Source: Phaseolus vulgaris (Eukaryota > Streptophyta > Magnoliopsida > Fabales > Fabaceae). Taken from it: a stretch of DNA of 64,000 nucleotides. Shown one piece after another: positions 62,947-64,000 of this stretch (position 1 is its first letter; each line of letters begins with the position of its first letter). The notes below the pieces were generated by a model, which did no database searches, was not told the origin of the DNA, and saw only the letters and a program-made list of their open reading frames with translations. Location of the stretch: contig NC_023759.2 of NCBI RefSeq assembly GCF_000499845.2, forward strand, positions 38,215,785-38,279,784, read 5' to 3'. Position numbers and translations under genes: made by a program.

Positions 62947-63086
62947 TTTGCTTACGGATACCAATATCCAGAAGTAACATATTTGCTTATGGATATTAGC
63001 ATCCAGAAGTGACAAATTTGTCTATGGATACTGACATCCGGAAGTATCAGTTTTGCCTATGGATATTGATATTCGGAAGTGTCAGT
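62947..63086 (-). repeat. Tandem array of four 35-bp units, inverted relative to 62531-62740
   Basis: Units begin at 62947, 62982, 63017 and 63052, each exactly 35 bp, with the plus-strand pattern TTTGCYTATGGATAYTGAYA followed by TCCGGAAGT. It is the reverse complement of the array at 62.5 kb. Confidence 0.9.
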
Positions 63087-63389
63087 ATAAACATTCGTAA
63101 GCAATTTGCAATTGAAGCTCCCGGACGCCTATGTCCGTAGTAAAGAAATGCATTACGGATATCATTATCCAGAATTGGGTTTTGTATTCCGGATGTACAT
63201 ATCCAAAATAGTTAACTGTGTTCTGGATGTGGGCATGCGAAAGTATATTTTTTGACTTATGGATTTCTATATCCGGAAGCTAAGTGATATTTTTTTTCAG
63301 CATTCTTAATGGATACAGCTGCCTTAGAAGATAAATGCGAACGGAAAAATGGCAAGATAACACTGCCCACCGCGTTCAGTGCGAAAACT

Positions 63390-63448
63390 AAGGTGGCAGT
63401 GACGGTAGCGACTGCTAAACGAAGGTGGCAGTGACGGTAGCGACTGCT
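63390..63448. repeat. 27-bp direct repeat with 32-bp period in a GC-rich patch
   Basis: The unit AAGGTGGCAGTGACGGTAGC plus GACTGCT is found at 63390-63416 and again, identical, at 63422-63448. The patch 63350-63460 is clearly richer in G and C than its surroundings. Confidence 0.85.
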
Positions 63449-63483
63449 GTGCGAAAACGAAAAGGTGTTGTGATTGGGTGCAG

Positions 63484-64000
63484 ATCACTCCCTTAATCTA
63501 TTTTCAATTTCATTAAAGATATTTTCATATATTCACAAATTTCATTAAAGATAGGGAAAATCAACCCTGAATCCAATGCTAAAAAGGATTTGAAAAAAGT
63601 AAGGGTGAATTTTATTGTTAATTTTGGGCTTTTATATACGTATCATTGAGAGAATAGGTCATTAGTGAGATATTAGATGTCAAGTTAATTAGGATGTTAT
63701 ATTCCCATAATGATGTTTTTTTAGTAATACTCCCTAAAAAGTAATAATAAAAATAAAAAAATAGTTAAAAAGTTTCTAAATTATTAAATTATATAACTAT
63801 TAGAATAAACACAACAGTAACGTCAATACTAGAATTGAATGGGATTTCATCCATTAAAATGATTTAAATTTAGTTTAATTGAATGTGTCATTTATGTATC
63901 AAATTCAATCTAAATCCAAACCACAAGTGTTAAATAAATAATGAATTAAGTTGAATTAAGTAATTAAATATTCAAATATAAAATTTATTTTATGATTTTA
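63484..64000. other. AT-rich intergenic DNA to the window end
   Basis: No ORF, terminal repeat or known motif recognised. Confidence 0.5.

Larger units (their letters stand above)
62879..63483. mobile_element. Repeat-filled non-autonomous element X2 with 13-bp inverted ends
   Basis: CTGCACCCAATCA at 62879-62891 is perfectly inverted at 63471-63483. The interior has the second 35-bp array, degenerate GGATA/TATCC units to about 63290, and a GC-richer part with a 27-bp direct repeat. The left end also shares GGCACCCAAC with X1, so both belong to one family. No coding sequence and no clear target duplication. Confidence 0.5.

Noticed and set aside
62531..63086. Evenly spaced short repeats resembling a CRISPR array
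   Set aside because: The units are directly contiguous with no unique spacers, lie in plant nuclear DNA, and occur in two opposite orientations. They are tandem repeats of a transposon-like element.

Overview
This is nuclear DNA of a flowering plant: AT-rich, with long introns, GT-AG splice sites and many decayed transposable elements. The protein-coding content and the repeat families point to a eudicot, and a legume is my best guess from the pectinesterase and repeat style. That identification is from memory and not proven here. I recognise four real protein-coding genes. From left to right these are the 5' part of an FTIP/MCTP-type C2-domain gene on the minus strand (running off the window at base 1), two intact nine-exon copies of a TBCC-domain-containing protein (TBCCD1-like) on the plus strand with starts 17,262 bp apart, and a five-exon pectinesterase on the plus strand. 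No bacterial-style operon, CRISPR, tRNA or rRNA is present.

Layout. 1-887: coding part of the C2 gene; its probable 5'UTR exon lies near 1777-1950. 2.2-8.05 kb: AT-rich intergenic DNA. 8061-12764: a Ty3/gypsy element of the Tat type with a 5-bp target duplication (TATAC), a truncated 5' LTR, a gag piece fused by deletion to the end of integrase, an antisense ORF relic and a 504-bp 3' LTR. 15.46-17.3 kb: one end of a CACTA (En/Spm) element with a decayed transposase. 18.7-22.94 kb: a second Tat-type element on the minus strand, with LTR, gag, protease, RT and two RNase H regions but no integrase. 25.2-36.5 kb: TBCCD1 copy A. 37.7-39.7 kb: a plant-mobile-domain relic (minus). 40.4-41.6 kb: a Mutator-like (MULE) transposase relic (plus). 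42.4-50.0 kb: TBCCD1 copy B. 52.5-54.3 kb: pectinesterase. 57.4-59.5 kb: a third Tat-type relic (integrase minus, antisense ORF plus). 60.5-61.25 kb: an L1-type LINE ORF1 relic. 61.8-63.5 kb: repeat-filled elements with two oppositely oriented arrays of exactly 35-bp units.

How it fits together. The TBCCD1 pair is the centre of the window. Both copies keep the same eight intron positions and phases, all exon lengths except one codon, a shared proximal promoter block, and an 8-codon upstream ORF whose stop overlaps the main start (ATGA). Copy A is 11.1 kb and copy B 7.4 kb long. The difference is intronic and is largely explained by MITE-like insertions and a 360-bp tandem duplication in copy A. 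As I recall them, the Arabidopsis homologues of the C2 gene and TBCCD1 carry consecutive locus numbers (At3g57880, At3g57890), so the left half of the window may preserve an old gene neighbourhood pushed apart by transposons.

The best candidates for something little described are the conserved overlapping uORF, the inverted 35-bp arrays at 62.5-63.1 kb, and the paired MULE and plant-mobile-domain relics. All transposon coding regions here look dead.
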